Shown: piece after piece, positions 44,819 to 54,292 of the stretch
Numbering within the stretch: the first letter of the stretch is position 1
Layout: the number at the start of each line of letters is the position of its first letter
DNA from: Oceanicola sp. 22II-s10i
GTDB lineage: Bacteria; Pseudomonadota; Alphaproteobacteria; Rhodobacterales; Rhodobacteraceae
Assembly: GCF_002210105.1 (NCBI RefSeq)
Contig: NZ_AQQU01000002.1
Span: 186,001-250,000 of the forward strand
Direction: 5' to 3'
DNA length: 64,000 nucleotides
The notes under the pieces: generated by a model
Told to the model about the DNA's origin: nothing
Databases searched by the model: none
Seen by the model: only the letters and a program-made list of their open reading frames with translations
Made by a program: the position numbers and the translations under genes

Positions 44819-44901
44819 GAGCTCTGCTTGCGGCTGCAACTTCCGCGCCTTTATTTGCAGCGCTGCGGGGCAGCGTCAACCTTCGACCGGTTCACGTGGC
44901 G

Positions 44902-47079
44902 TCACTGGCTGTCGTCGTGGGTCAGTTCCGGCACGTCTTTCGCGCCTGCCGACCCCCGGCCCGAGAGCGACGGATTCTCCATGAAGAACCGGTGGCAGTT
45001 GAACGCGGGGCCATCGGCGGGCAGCGTCGCGCGCAGGAACCGTCCGTTCGGCTGCATCACCCAGCTCTGCGCCGTATCGGCGAGGTTCGCGGCCATGATC
45101 TGGCGCACGATCTGCGCCTTGACGGTCGCGTTCTCGATCGGGACCAGCGTCTCGACCCGGCGGTTCAGGTTGCGGCTCATCCAGTCGGCGGACGAGATGA
45201 AGACGCGGGCCTTGTCGTGGGGCAGGCCGTGCCCGTTGCCGAGACAGACGATGCGCGAATGTTCCAGGAACCGGCCGATGATCGACTTGACGCGGATGTT
45301 CTCGGACAGGCCCTTGATGCCGGGGCGCAGCCCGCAGATGCCGCGCACGACAAGGTCGATCCGCACGCCCGCCTGGCTGGCGGCATAGAGCGCGTCGATC
45401 ACCTCGGGTTCGATCAGCGAATTCATCTTGGCCCAGATCCGCGCCGGACGGCCCGCGCGGGCATGCTCCGCCTCGGCCTCGAACATGCGGATCAGGTCGG
45501 CCTTGAGCCAGTGGGGCGAGATCGACAGCTTTTCCAGTTCCTCCGGCATGGCGTAGCCGGACAGGTAGTTGAACACCTTGGTCGCGTCGCGCCCCAGCCC
45601 CGCATCGCAGGTGAAATAGCTCAGATCGGTGTAGATGCGGGCGGTGATCGGGTGATAGTTGCCGGTCCCGAAATGGGTGTAGGTCACCAGCCGGTCGCCC
45701 TCGCGGCGCACCACGGTCGAGATCTTGGCGTGGGTCTTCCAGTCGACGAAGCCATAGACCACGTGCGCGCCGGACCGTTCCAGCCGCCGCGACTGGTGGA
45801 TGTTCGCGGCCTCGTCGAAACGGGCCTTGAGTTCGACCAGCGCGGTGACCGACTTGCCTTCCTCGGCCGCCTCGCACAGCGCCTCGACGATGGGCGAATT
45901 GCGCGAGGTGCGATAGAGCGTCTGCTTGATCGCCACGACGTTCGGATCGACGGCGGCCTGCTTGAGGAAGCGGACGACCATGTCGAAGGTCTCGTAGGGA
46001 TGATGCAGCAGCATGTCCTTCTGGCGGATCGCGGCGAACATGTCGCCGTCGTGATCCTGCACCCGTTCCGGCACGCGCGGGCTGAAGGACGGCCAGAGCA
46101 GGTCGGGACGTTCGTCCAGCACCAGTTCGGACAGGGCGGAAATGCCGATCAGCCCCTCGACCTCGATCACCTCGTCGCCGCGGATGTGCAGCTCGCGCTC
46201 GATCACCTCGCGCAGCGCCCTTGGCGCGCCGGTGGAGATCTTCATCCGCACGACCTCGCCGCGGCGGCGGCGTTTCAGGGCGGTCTCGAATTCGCGGACG
46301 AGGTCCTCGGCCTCTTCCTCGACCTCCAGATCGCTGTCGCGCAGCACGCGGAAGGTGCAGTGCCCGATGGTGCGGTAGCCGGGGAAGAGCCTTTCGATAT
46401 GCACCAGCAGCAGTTCCTCGAGCGGCAGGAAGCGGACGTTGCCGGGGGTCGAGGGCAGGCGGACGAAGCGGGCGATCTGGTGCGGGATCGGCAGCAGCGC
46501 CATCAGCGTGCGCCGGTCCTTCTTGCGCTCCAGCATCAGGGCCAGCGAAAAGCCGAGGTTCGGGATGAACGGAAACGGATGCGCCGGGTCGACGGCCAGC
46601 GGCGACAGCACGGGAAAGACCTGGTCCAGGAACACTTCGCCGAGGTGGTCGAGGTCGGCTTCGGTCAGGTCTGCGCCGTTCAGGATCGAGATCCCGGCCG
46701 TCTGCATCTCGGCCGTCAGCGTGCCGAGGACGCGCTGCTGATGTTCCATCAGGCGGCGGGCGTCGTCGTTGATCAGGACCAGCTGATCGGCGGGGCTGAG
46801 GCCGTCGGCGGCGGGGGTGGTGTTGCCTTCCTTCGCCAGCTCGCGCAGGCCGGCGACGCGGACGGTATAGAACTCGTCCAGGTTGGTGGCGCTGATCGAC
46901 AGGAACCGCAGGCGTTCCAGCAGGGGCACGCGGGTGTTCTCGGCCTCCTCCAGCACGCGCCAGTTGAAGCCGAGCCAGCTGAGCTCGCGGTTGAAGAAGC
47001 GTGCGGGGCCGGTGAGGTCCAGATCGGGGAGATCCTGACCCGAGTCGGGTTCCGAGTGGAGAAAGTCAGCCTGTGTCAT
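44902..47079 (-). CDS. ppk1: polyphosphate kinase 1
   Basis: A 725-residue Ppk1. The N-terminal [20 protein letters not shown] is the N-domain signature. The two catalytic phospholipase-D-like segments are visible as KTHAKIS with the following [10 protein letters not shown], and [23 protein letters not shown]. The first histidine of these is autophosphorylated while polymerising ATP phosphate into polyP. The ATG at 47079 is preceded by AAGG; an ATG eight codons earlier (47103) is possible. It is in a minus-strand series hdaA-ppk1-ppx. Confidence 0.94.
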   Translation of the reverse strand: MTQADFLHSEPDSGQDLPDLDLTGPARFFNRELSWLGFNWRVLEEAENTRVPLLERLRFLSISATNLDEFYTVRVAGLRELAKEGNTTPAADGLSPADQLVLINDDARRLMEHQQRVLGTLTAEMQTAGISILNGADLTEADLDHLGEVFLDQVFPVLSPLAVDPAHPFPFIPNLGFSLALMLERKKDRRTLMALLPIPHQIARFVRLPSTPGNVRFLPLEELLLVHIERLFPGYRTIGHCTFRVLRDSDLEVEEEAEDLVREFETALKRRRRGEVVRMKISTGAPRALREVIERELHIRGDEVIEVEGLIGISALSELVLDERPDLLWPSFSPRVPERVQDHDGDMFAAIRQKDMLLHHPYETFDMVVRFLKQAAVDPNVVAIKQTLYRTSRNSPIVEALCEAAEEGKSVTALVELKARFDEAANIHQSRRLERSGAHVVYGFVDWKTHAKISTVVRREGDRLVTYTHFGTGNYHPITARIYTDLSYFTCDAGLGRDATKVFNYLSGYAMPEELEKLSISPHWLKADLIRMFEAEAEHARAGRPARIWAKMNSLIEPEVIDALYAASQAGVRIDLVVRGICGLRPGIKGLSENIRVKSIIGRFLEHSRIVCLGNGHGLPHDKARVFISSADWMSRNLNRRVETLVPIENATVKAQIVRQIMAANLADTAQSWVMQPNGRFLRATLPADGPAFNCHRFFMENPSLSGRGSAGAKDVPELTHDDSQ

Positions 47080-47136
47080 GGCTGCCTTTTCGTGTGTGTT
47101 CATGACAACCTGATGACGGTTTCGGCCCGTATCAGT

Positions 47137-47826
47137 CTACGTGTCTTCGCCCCGCGCTTCCAGTTCCGTAAGTGCCCTTGCGGCAAGCGGTCGGGTGATT
47201 GTGCGGCGTTCCGCCAGCGACAGGTCGTCGATCCGCGCCACCACATCGCGCGCGGCGGCAAAGGACCGGTCCATCCGCGTCAGCAGGTAGGGGATCACGT
47301 CCGGCGCGGGGGTGATCTGGCGGTCGACGAAGTGCTTGGCCAGCACTGCCGTCAGCAGCTGGTCGTCGGGCGGGTCGATGGCGACAGAGGTGGCGGCCTG
47401 CATCCGGCTCAGCAGGTCGGGCAGGGCGGTGCCCCAGCGTGAGGCCGGGCGGTCCGCGGTGATGAGCAGCGACGCGCCCTCGGCCAGAACGTGGTTGTGC
47501 AGGTGGAACAGTGCCGTTTCCAGCGCGCGGTTCCCGGCGACCTGCTGCGCGTCCTCGACCGCGACGCAGCCGGTCGCCAGCGCGTCGATATCCGCCGTGT
47601 CCAGCGTCCGGGCGGGCACGATCCGGGCGTCGGACCTGGCGGCCCAGACATGGGCGAGGTGGGTCTTGCCCGCACCGGCCGGGCCGGTGATCATCAGCTT
47701 GCCGCCGGGCCAGTCCGGCCAGCGGTCGACGGCGGCCAGCGCCACGGCGTTGGCGGGCGCGGCATAGAAATCCTCGCGCCCGAGCGCCGGGCGGGCCGGA
47801 AGCTGGAAGCTGAGCTGCTGTGCCAT
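47137..47826 (-). CDS. hdaA: HdaA-type DnaA regulatory inactivator (AAA+)
   Basis: A 229-residue AAA+ protein resembling the ATPase domain of DnaA without the DNA-binding domain. The clamp-binding motif is at the N-terminus (QLSFQLP), Walker A is GPAGAGKTH, Walker B VAVEDAQ, and sensor-type LLITADRPAS and LSRMQAA follow. HdaA with the beta clamp stimulates DnaA-ATP hydrolysis to prevent re-initiation. It is 9 bases downstream of the AI-2E-type gene and upstream of ppk1, a gene order known in other alphaproteobacteria. Confidence 0.88.
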   Translation of the reverse strand: MAQQLSFQLPARPALGREDFYAAPANAVALAAVDRWPDWPGGKLMITGPAGAGKTHLAHVWAARSDARIVPARTLDTADIDALATGCVAVEDAQQVAGNRALETALFHLHNHVLAEGASLLITADRPASRWGTALPDLLSRMQAATSVAIDPPDDQLLTAVLAKHFVDRQITPAPDVIPYLLTRMDRSFAAARDVVARIDDLSLAERRTITRPLAARALTELEARGEDT

Positions 47827-47835
47827 GACGGGCCT

Positions 47836-48927
47836 TCAGTCGTCCCCGATCGAGGCTTCGATCCGCGTCATCTCGGTCGGATCGCCCCGGTAGAGGCGGC
47901 TGTCCTTGTAGCTGGCGATCACGAAGCGCGCGATCACGCCGAGCGCTGCGGCGACCGGAACCGCGACCAGCATGCCCACGAAGCCGAAGAGCGAGCCGAA
48001 GACCGACAGGGCGAAGATCAGCCAGACCGGGTGCAGCCCGACGCTGTTGCCGACCAGCTTGGGGGTCAGCACGTTGCCCTCGATCACCTGTCCCAGCACG
48101 AAGATGCCTGCGACCAGCCCGATCGACACCCAGTCCCCCCAGAACTGGAACAGGGCTAGGCCGATGGCCAGCGCCCCGCCGAAGACCGCCCCGACATAGG
48201 GGATGAAGGTCACGAGTCCGGCGATCGCACCCACGATCAGGCCGAACTGCAGCCCGACGATCATCAGCGCGACGGCGTAATAGGCGCCGAGGATCAGGCA
48301 CACGGTGCCCATGCCCCGGATGAAGCTGGCCAGCGTCTGGTCGATTTCGGATGCCAGCCGCCGGATCGTCGGCGCGTGTTCGCGCGGCAGCAGTTCGTCG
48401 ACCTGCGCGACCATCCGGTCCCAGTCGTAGAGCAGGTAGAAGGCAACCACCGGCACGATGACGAACAGCATCACGATGTTGATCAGCGTCGCGGCGGAAC
48501 TGAGCGCGGTGTTCAGCAACTCTCCGCCCTTGGCCTGGATCGTCTCTCCGACCGCCGTCAGAGACTGGCGCAGGGTCGACCCCTGGTCGAGCAGTTCGGG
48601 GAAGCGGGCCGTCAGGAAGGCCTGCAGATCCTTGAACACCTGCGGCGCGATGTCGAACAGCGCGACCGCCTGGTTGATCAGGGTCGGCACCACCAGCAGG
48701 GCCATCAGGATGAAGATCAGGATCGCGGAAAGCGTGATGGTCGCCGTCGCCGCCGCCCGGCTGAAGCCCGCCCGTTCCAGCCGGTCGGCCACGGGATCGA
48801 GGAAATAGGCCACGGCCCCGCCCAGCACGAAGGGCAGGATGACATCGCCCAGCCACCACAGCGTCAGCAGAAAGATCGCCGCCGCGATCCCCCAGTATTT
48901 CAGTTGGTCGCGAACCGGCAGGGTCAT
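47836..48927 (-). CDS. AI-2E family transporter (PerM-like)
   Basis: A 363-residue inner-membrane protein with about seven helices. VAYFLDPVADRLERAGFSRAAAT and GLVTFIPYVGAVFGG are the family signatures (the IPYxG motif). Family members export or conduct AI-2, Na+ or other solutes; PerM-like members next to hdaA have no settled function. The start MTLPVRDQLKYWG is chosen over a much longer upstream frame that overlaps the divergent LuxR gene. Cotranscribed with hdaA. Confidence 0.88.
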   Translation of the reverse strand: MTLPVRDQLKYWGIAAAIFLLTLWWLGDVILPFVLGGAVAYFLDPVADRLERAGFSRAAATATITLSAILIFILMALLVVPTLINQAVALFDIAPQVFKDLQAFLTARFPELLDQGSTLRQSLTAVGETIQAKGGELLNTALSSAATLINIVMLFVIVPVVAFYLLYDWDRMVAQVDELLPREHAPTIRRLASEIDQTLASFIRGMGTVCLILGAYYAVALMIVGLQFGLIVGAIAGLVTFIPYVGAVFGGALAIGLALFQFWGDWVSIGLVAGIFVLGQVIEGNVLTPKLVGNSVGLHPVWLIFALSVFGSLFGFVGMLVAVPVAAALGVIARFVIASYKDSRLYRGDPTEMTRIEASIGDD

Positions 48928-49063
48928 GCGCTTATCCCGTGTTTCCCTGCCTATCTCGCGCCCGCGGCGATGAAATTCAAGTCCCCAGCATCGTCTCGAC
49001 ACCCGCGCGCCGCCGGTCCAGAGTGACTGCCACGATCGGAAGGAGCATGATCTGCAAGACCGA

Positions 49064-49912
49064 ATGCCACCGCGCGGGCCGATGCCGATGCCGGATCGGG
49101 ACGTAGCGCCCACCGTCCGCAGGGCCGCCCCGCATCCGGACGACGACGCCGTGATGCAGGCGCTGTGCCGGATCCCCGAGGCTGCGACGGTGCAGGAGGT
49201 GTGGGATCTGCTGACCCGGATGCTGGCCGGGTTCGGGTTCGAGCGGGTCAATTATGGATACACCCGGTTCCGGTCCGGTCCGTCGATCGGTGACCCCGAC
49301 GATGTCCTGTTCCTGTCGACTCATGCGCTCGACCGGGTCCGGGCCTTTCACGAAAGCGGTGTCTACCTGCGCAGCGCCGACTACCGCTGGGTGCGCGAGA
49401 ACGTGGGCGCATGTCCGTGGGACTGGGTCTGGAAAGAGCGCGCGGCGGGGCGGCTGTCGGCCGAGGAATGCCGGACCCTCGAAGAGATGGGAACGGGCCG
49501 GGGCAGGGCGGGCTACACGATCTCGTTCCCCGAAGGCGCGCCGCGTTCCAAGGGGGCCATGGGGCTCGCCGCCGGTCCGGATGTGACGCAGGCCCAATGC
49601 GATGTCCTCTGGGAGGTGTCTGGCACGCGGATCATGGCGCTGGCGCATGCGGCCCATGCCCGGCTGACGCACCTGCCGGTGCCCTCGGCCCGCGCGGCGC
49701 TGACGGTCCGGCAGCGCGAACTGCTGGAATGGATCGCCGACGGCAAGACGTTGCAGGACATCGGGGTCATCACCGGGCGGTCCGTCTCCGCGATAGAAAA
49801 GACCCTGCGCCGGGCGCGCGAGGCGCTGATGGTCGAGACGACGGCGCAGGCGGTGGCCAAGGCGGCTTTCCTGAACCAGATCTTCGTGCGCGGCTGCTTC
49901 GAGGCCGAGTGA
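49064..49912 (+). CDS. LuxR-type regulator with autoinducer-binding domain (no LuxI nearby)
   Basis: About 282 residues. The N-terminal autoinducer-binding domain (about 40-195) includes W/Y-rich FERVNYGYTRF, YRWVRENVGACPWDW and GRAGYTISFPEG. The C-terminal LuxR helix-turn-helix (about 210-270; LTVRQRELLEWIADGKTLQDIG and SVSAIEKTLRRAREAL) ends the protein. It would bind an acyl-homoserine lactone or a related signal and regulate transcription. No synthase gene is in the window, so it is an orphan (solo). Several ATGs (49064, 49082, 49088) are possible starts. The 248 bases after it, up to 50160, hold only GC-rich hairpin-prone DNA. Confidence 0.82.
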   Translation: MPPRGPMPMPDRDVAPTVRRAAPHPDDDAVMQALCRIPEAATVQEVWDLLTRMLAGFGFERVNYGYTRFRSGPSIGDPDDVLFLSTHALDRVRAFHESGVYLRSADYRWVRENVGACPWDWVWKERAAGRLSAEECRTLEEMGTGRGRAGYTISFPEGAPRSKGAMGLAAGPDVTQAQCDVLWEVSGTRIMALAHAAHARLTHLPVPSARAALTVRQRELLEWIADGKTLQDIGVITGRSVSAIEKTLRRAREALMVETTAQAVAKAAFLNQIFVRGCFEAE

Positions 49913-50160
49913 TCCGGGCAACAGGTGCGGGTTTCCGCACTTTCCGCGCGACGCGCGGCGGTGCAGGGTCCGGCAACCCCGGACCGGTTCTGCCCGGACC
50001 GGGGCAGGGTTCGTCCGGGTCGCGATTTCGGCCGCACGGGCAGTCCGGTCCGCGCGCGGGTGATTTCGCCCCGTGCGATCCCCGGTCGGCACAGTATCCC
50101 CATACGCCGGCCGGTCCGGGGTGGCGGTCGCGGTCTCGCGCCGGGCCGCCGCCCCATTCG

Positions 50161-51528
50161 CTAGTGAATGCGCACGCCCTGCCGGGTCAGTTCGGCCTGC
50201 ACCGCGCCGATGTCGACCGCGTCCGCATCCCGCCCCGTCTTGACCGCCAGTGCCGCCGCCACGCCCGCGCCCTGTCCGGCCACGGCGCAGCAGGACATGT
50301 TGCGCGTCGCCGCATGCGCGATCCGGTCTCCGCCGGTGGACCGGCCCGCGACCAGCAGGTTCCTGACCCCCTTCGGCAGCATCGACCGATAGGGGATGTG
50401 CATGTAGCGCCCGGTCGTCGGCAGGATCAGCACGCCGTAGCCGTCGATGAACTCCGGGTAGATGCCGATGCTGTCGTCGAAACGGCCCTCGTGGCGGACA
50501 TCCTCTTCGGTCATGTTGTAGATCGCGTCGATCTTGCGGGTGTCGCGGATGCCGATGGTCATGCCGAAGTTGCGCAGTCGCGCGCCCTCGCAGCCCGGCG
50601 TGAAGGCCTTGAGCGCCTCGATCGCGTGCATCGCCTGCCTGCGGCCCTCGATCTCGAACTTCGTCAGGCTGTCGGGGTCGGTGCCGTCGCAGCCGTCGAG
50701 GTGGATGACGTTCATGTAGGTCAGCTCGCCCGAATCGTGCATCGCGCCCCATGTGCCCGCGATGGTCTTGAGATGGGCGGGGATCAGCCCCTCGTCGCGG
50801 GCGCGGGCGAAGGGCTTGGCGAGGAACGGCGAGAACATCGCGTCCTCTTTGCCGTCCGTCTCGACGTTCCATTCGCCCGAGCCGCGCCAGTCGGCATAGG
50901 TCTGCGGATCCTGCCGGATGCCCTCGAGGAACTTCGCCTTGTCGACGCCCGCCATGTGGAACATGACCGACGCGCCCTGCATGTGCTCGACCGGGGTCTT
51001 GCGGGTTGGCGCGCCCGCCCGGTGCGCGACGTCGGCATCGCCGGTGGCGTCGATCACCACGCGGGCGAGGATCGCCTCGCGCCCGGCTTTGGATTCCACG
51101 ATCACGCCGGTGATCGCGTCACCGTCGAGGATGGGGGCGGCAAACTGGCGGTGCAGCATAGGGTGGATGCCCGCCTCCTCGATCAGCCGGTCGGCGACCA
51201 GCTTGAAGCCCTCGCTGTCCAGCTCGTAGCTGAGCGACTGGCTCTCGGGGACCGCCGCGCCCATTTCCTTCGCGCGATCCTCGAACTCGCGCCCGATGCC
51301 GCCGGCCTCGACTGTCTGCTCGTGGCGATACCATGCGAAGCCCTCGACCCCGACGGCGGTGATATTGCCGCCGAAGCAGCCGAACCGTTCCACCAGCGCG
51401 ACCCGGACACCGGCCCGCGCGGCGGCCAGCGCGGCGGACAGCCCGCCGGGGCCGGAGCCCACGACGAGCACGTCGGTCTCGTGGATCACGGGGGTCTGGC
51501 GGGCGGGTTCGGAGATCGAGCGGGTCAT
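50161..51528 (-). CDS. FAD-dependent oxidoreductase (FAD_oxidored family)
   Basis: A 455-residue flavoprotein. The dinucleotide-binding GxGxxG is at the N-terminus (VLVVGSGPGGLSAALAAARAG), followed by FGCFGGNIT, which is typical of the PF12831 family. VVIDATGDADVAHRAGAP is the ATG motif for FAD, and NLLVAGRSTGGDRIAHAATRNM near the end binds the cofactor again. No signal peptide is seen. The start at 51528 has GAGG upstream. Substrate unknown. The gene is convergent with the LuxR gene and its promoter lies in the repeat region to the right. Confidence 0.85.
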   Translation of the reverse strand: MTRSISEPARQTPVIHETDVLVVGSGPGGLSAALAAARAGVRVALVERFGCFGGNITAVGVEGFAWYRHEQTVEAGGIGREFEDRAKEMGAAVPESQSLSYELDSEGFKLVADRLIEEAGIHPMLHRQFAAPILDGDAITGVIVESKAGREAILARVVIDATGDADVAHRAGAPTRKTPVEHMQGASVMFHMAGVDKAKFLEGIRQDPQTYADWRGSGEWNVETDGKEDAMFSPFLAKPFARARDEGLIPAHLKTIAGTWGAMHDSGELTYMNVIHLDGCDGTDPDSLTKFEIEGRRQAMHAIEALKAFTPGCEGARLRNFGMTIGIRDTRKIDAIYNMTEEDVRHEGRFDDSIGIYPEFIDGYGVLILPTTGRYMHIPYRSMLPKGVRNLLVAGRSTGGDRIAHAATRNMSCCAVAGQGAGVAAALAVKTGRDADAVDIGAVQAELTRQGVRIH

Positions 51529-51614
51529 CGTGGCCTCGGCGGTTGCGGTCGCGCGACGCTGCGCCGGGGGTGGGGGTGTCGTCAATCTGTTACGTTCGGG
51601 TCGGGGTGGGCGCG

Positions 51615-52055
51615 CGCGCCCTGGCCGGGCAAGCCTGCCCGTGGGGAGGCGCGCGGAACGACTGAACGGTGTGATTTATGCCGGGCACATACCGCTTCTG
51701 CCACAGGTCTGCGCGCGGGTGACAAAGCGCCTGCCCTCGGGACGGGCAGGCGCTGCGCGGCGGGCTTCGCCCTTGATTCCGCGCGGTCGGGGCAGGGGAC
51801 GCGGCCGGGAAGGGCGACCGGGATAAGGTTGCGGCGTCGGAGAAGGCACGCGGTCGCGCCCTGGCCCTTCACCGCAAGCGCACAGGCCGGGCAAGCGTGC
51901 CCGTGGGTGGGCGCAGCCGCCGATGGAACGGCGCGCTTGATCCCGGCCACATACATCTTCTGCCCAAGGTCAGGGCGCGGGTGACACAGCGCCTACCCGC
52001 CGGGACGGGCAGGCGCTCGGCGCGGCGGCTTCGCCTTGACTCCGCGCCGGGTCGG
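51615..52055. repeat. two direct copies of a ~170-bp structured non-coding element
   Basis: The 648-base gap between the FAD oxidoreductase and proS contains two imperfect direct copies (51624-51790 and 51886-52055), 262 bases apart. Each has the palindromic segment GCCGGGCAAG, a hairpin GCGCCTGCCC/GGGCAGGCGC (51727-51753; in copy 2 51989-52016, with one G-to-A change), and a second compound hairpin (GCGCGG..CCGCGC with inner GGGC..GCCC in copy 1; CGGCGCGG..CCGCGCCG with inner GGC..GCC in copy 2). Stem changes on both sides are matched, as expected for a structured RNA. The strand is unknown. No convincing gene is present. Confidence 0.7.
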
Positions 52056-52176
52056 ACAAAGCACCCTGCGGGGTCACAGCCACCCGCAGCACGGCCCAAC
52101 CGCGCAACCCCGATTGCCTGCCCGCACCGTTTCGCCTAAACCGCCCGAAACGCCGCAATCCACAGCAAGGTCCGCA

Positions 52177-53514
52177 ATGCGCCTGTCCCGCTACTTCCTG
52201 CCCGTTCTCAAGGAAACCCCCGCCGAGGCGCAGATCGCCAGCCACCGGCTGATGCTGCGCGCCGGGATGATCAAGCAGCAGTCGGCGGGCATCTATTCCT
52301 GGCTGCCGCTCGGCTTCAAGGTTCTCAAGAACATCGAACGGATCGTGCACGAGGAACAGCAGCGCGCGGGCCATATCCCGCTGCTGATGCCGACCCTGCA
52401 ATCCGCCGACCTCTGGCGCGAGAGCGGGCGCTACGATGCCTATGGTCCCGAGATGCTGCGCATCCGCGACCGGCACGACCGCGACATGCTGTTCGGCCCG
52501 ACCAACGAAGAGATGATCACCGACATCTTCCGGTCCTACGTGAAAAGCTACAAGGACCTGCCGCTGACCCTCTACCACATCCAGTGGAAGTTCCGTGACG
52601 AGGTCCGCCCCCGTTTCGGCGTGATGCGCGGCCGCGAATTCCTGATGAAGGACGGCTACAACTTCGACCTGACCAAGGAAGACGCGCTGCACGCCTACAA
52701 CCGGCACCTCGTCAGCTACCTGCGCACCTACGAACGGATGGGCCTGCAGGCGATCCCGATGCGCGCGGACAGCGGCCCGATCGGCGGCGACGACACCCAC
52801 GAGTTCCTCGTGCTGGCCGATACGGGCGAGAGCGAGGTGTTCTACGACAGCGCGGTGACGGACATCAGCCTTGGCAAGCGGGACATCGACTATGACGACG
52901 TCGCCCAGTGCCAGGCGGTGCTGGAGGAATTCACCTCGCTCTACGCCCGCACGGACGAGACGCATGACGAGGCGGTCTTCAACCAGATCCCCGAAGAGCG
53001 CCGCCGCGTGGCGCGGGGGATCGAGGTGGGGCAGATCTTCTACTTCGGCACCAAGTATTCCGAGCCCATGGGCGCGACCGTTCAGGGCCCGGACGGCAAG
53101 CAGACCCCGGTTCACATGGGCTCGCACGGGATCGGCGTGTCGCGTCTGCTGGGCGCGATCATCGAGGCGAGCCACGACGACAAGGGCATCATCTGGCCCG
53201 AGGGCGTCACGCCCTTCCACGTCGGCATCGTGAACCTGCGGCAGGGCGATGCCGAGGTCGATGCGGCCTGTGATGCGCTCTACAAGAGCTTCACCGCGCT
53301 CGGGCTGGAGCCGCTCTATGACGACACCGACGAGCGGGCAGGGGGCAAGTTCGCGTCGATGGACCTGATCGGCCTGCCGTGGCGGATCACCGTGGGCCCG
53401 CGCGGGCTGAAGAACGGGGTGGTCGAACTGACCTCGCGCCGCACCGGCGAGAGCGAGGAGATGACGCCCGAGGATGCCGTCGCCCGGATCGCGGCGATCT
53501 ACGCGGACCACTGA
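52177..53514 (+). CDS. proS: prolyl-tRNA synthetase (short, insertion-free type)
   Basis: A 445-residue class II synthetase. [20 protein letters not shown] is motif 1-related, [22 protein letters not shown] is motif 2, and [15 protein letters not shown] is motif 3. The anticodon-binding domain is C-terminal (about 340-445). The ~180-residue editing insertion of E. coli ProRS is absent, as is usual for alphaproteobacterial ProRS. It charges tRNA-Pro. The start at 52177 is preceded by AAGG. It is downstream of the duplicated structured element. Confidence 0.95.
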   Translation: MRLSRYFLPVLKETPAEAQIASHRLMLRAGMIKQQSAGIYSWLPLGFKVLKNIERIVHEEQQRAGHIPLLMPTLQSADLWRESGRYDAYGPEMLRIRDRHDRDMLFGPTNEEMITDIFRSYVKSYKDLPLTLYHIQWKFRDEVRPRFGVMRGREFLMKDGYNFDLTKEDALHAYNRHLVSYLRTYERMGLQAIPMRADSGPIGGDDTHEFLVLADTGESEVFYDSAVTDISLGKRDIDYDDVAQCQAVLEEFTSLYARTDETHDEAVFNQIPEERRRVARGIEVGQIFYFGTKYSEPMGATVQGPDGKQTPVHMGSHGIGVSRLLGAIIEASHDDKGIIWPEGVTPFHVGIVNLRQGDAEVDAACDALYKSFTALGLEPLYDDTDERAGGKFASMDLIGLPWRITVGPRGLKNGVVELTSRRTGESEEMTPEDAVARIAAIYADH

Positions 53515-53523
53515 CATGCGAAT

Positions 53524-53600
53524 GGCGGAGGGGGTGACCCGCTCCGCCTGATCTGTATTCTCTGGCGCCCGACGGCACCGGGATCGCAGGCCCCGGTGCC
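53524..53600 (+). terminator. hairpins between proS and the SnoaL-like gene
   Basis: GGCGGAG...CTCCGCC (53524-53548) and GGCACCGGG...CCCCGGTGCC (53574-53600) are two stem-loops in the convergent gap. Neither has a good T-run, but together they can end both transcripts. Confidence 0.65.
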
Positions 53601-53614
53601 AGCCGGGGTCCGGC

Positions 53615-54172
53615 TTATTCGGCCAGACCGATCTGGCGATAGAACGTCTGGTTGTCCCAGAACAGGTATTCCTCGTCCATCACGCCCTCTGCGGTCCAGT
53701 GGCCCACGGTGGCCATGGTCAGCTTGTAGGCCTTGCCGGTCGGTTCGATGACCTGGCCGTTGCCGATGTTCATCGGCTGCGAGAAGGTGCCTTCGATCAC
53801 GCCGACCACGCCGGTCCATTCGCCCTGACCAATGCGGATCGGGTGGGTCTCGATCCGGGTGTCGGGGGCGAAGGAGAAGAAGAACTTCAGATCGTCGATA
53901 TGCGTGTCCAGCCCTTCGCTGACGCGGCCGTCGGGCCAGTGGACCTTGATGTCGTCGGCATGGCTCTCGTGCAGGCGGTCCCATTGCTGGCCGGTGAAGA
54001 CCTCGAAGTCGAGCGTGTCGAAGGTGTCGAGGTTCCTGGCGATGCGCGCGTCCTCGGCCTGCCGGGTGGCGAGTTCCGAGAGGGCGGCGGTCACGGCGGC
54101 GTTGTCCTGCGCCATGAGCGGGGTGGACATCACGGCGGCGAGGGCCGTGGCGAGCAGGGTGGTGCGGGTCAT
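53615..54172 (-). CDS. secreted SnoaL-like (NTF2-fold) protein
   Basis: A 185-residue precursor with a signal peptide (TTLLATALAAVMSTPLMAQ, cleavage near residue 22). The mature domain has the cone-shaped NTF2/SnoaL pattern: LHESHADDIKVHWPDGRVSEG, HPIRIGQGEWTGVVGVIEGTF, GVMDEEYLFWDN. SnoaL-like proteins act as polyketide cyclases or ester cyclases or simply bind small molecules. AAGGAG lies eight bases upstream. The gene is in the same direction as, and 120 bases after, the LysR gene, and shares an upstream motif with the divergent detoxification operon. Confidence 0.8.
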   Translation of the reverse strand: MTRTTLLATALAAVMSTPLMAQDNAAVTAALSELATRQAEDARIARNLDTFDTLDFEVFTGQQWDRLHESHADDIKVHWPDGRVSEGLDTHIDDLKFFFSFAPDTRIETHPIRIGQGEWTGVVGVIEGTFSQPMNIGNGQVIEPTGKAYKLTMATVGHWTAEGVMDEEYLFWDNQTFYRQIGLAE

Positions 54173-54229
54173 TGCGGTGTCTCCTTCTGATCCCTCAGCG
54201 CGGGGATGCGCTGTGATGGGCTCAAGCTA

Positions 54230-54242
54230 GGAGGGATTTATT
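54230..54242 (-). promoter_or_regulatory. AATAAATCCCTCC motif before the SnoaL-like gene
   Basis: On the minus strand, AATAAATCCCTCC lies 58 bases before the SnoaL-like start. It is almost identical to AATAAATCCTCC (55246-55257), which begins the inverted repeat in the LysR/operon intergenic region. The shared word suggests control by the same LysR protein. Confidence 0.4.
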
Positions 54243-54292
54243 TTCTGCGAAATGTTGGTTTTATGGAGTGAATTTCGTCAAAATGTTCTTAA

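Noticed and set aside
48928-49251. N-terminal extension of the AI-2E family protein
   Set aside because: It overlaps the divergent LuxR gene and does not resemble a signal or membrane segment; MTLPVRDQLK is the expected start.
51582-52099. Short Arg/Pro-rich minus-strand frames in the duplicated element
   Set aside because: They overlap the hairpins, have no ribosome sites, and their similarity to each other simply reflects the DNA repeat.
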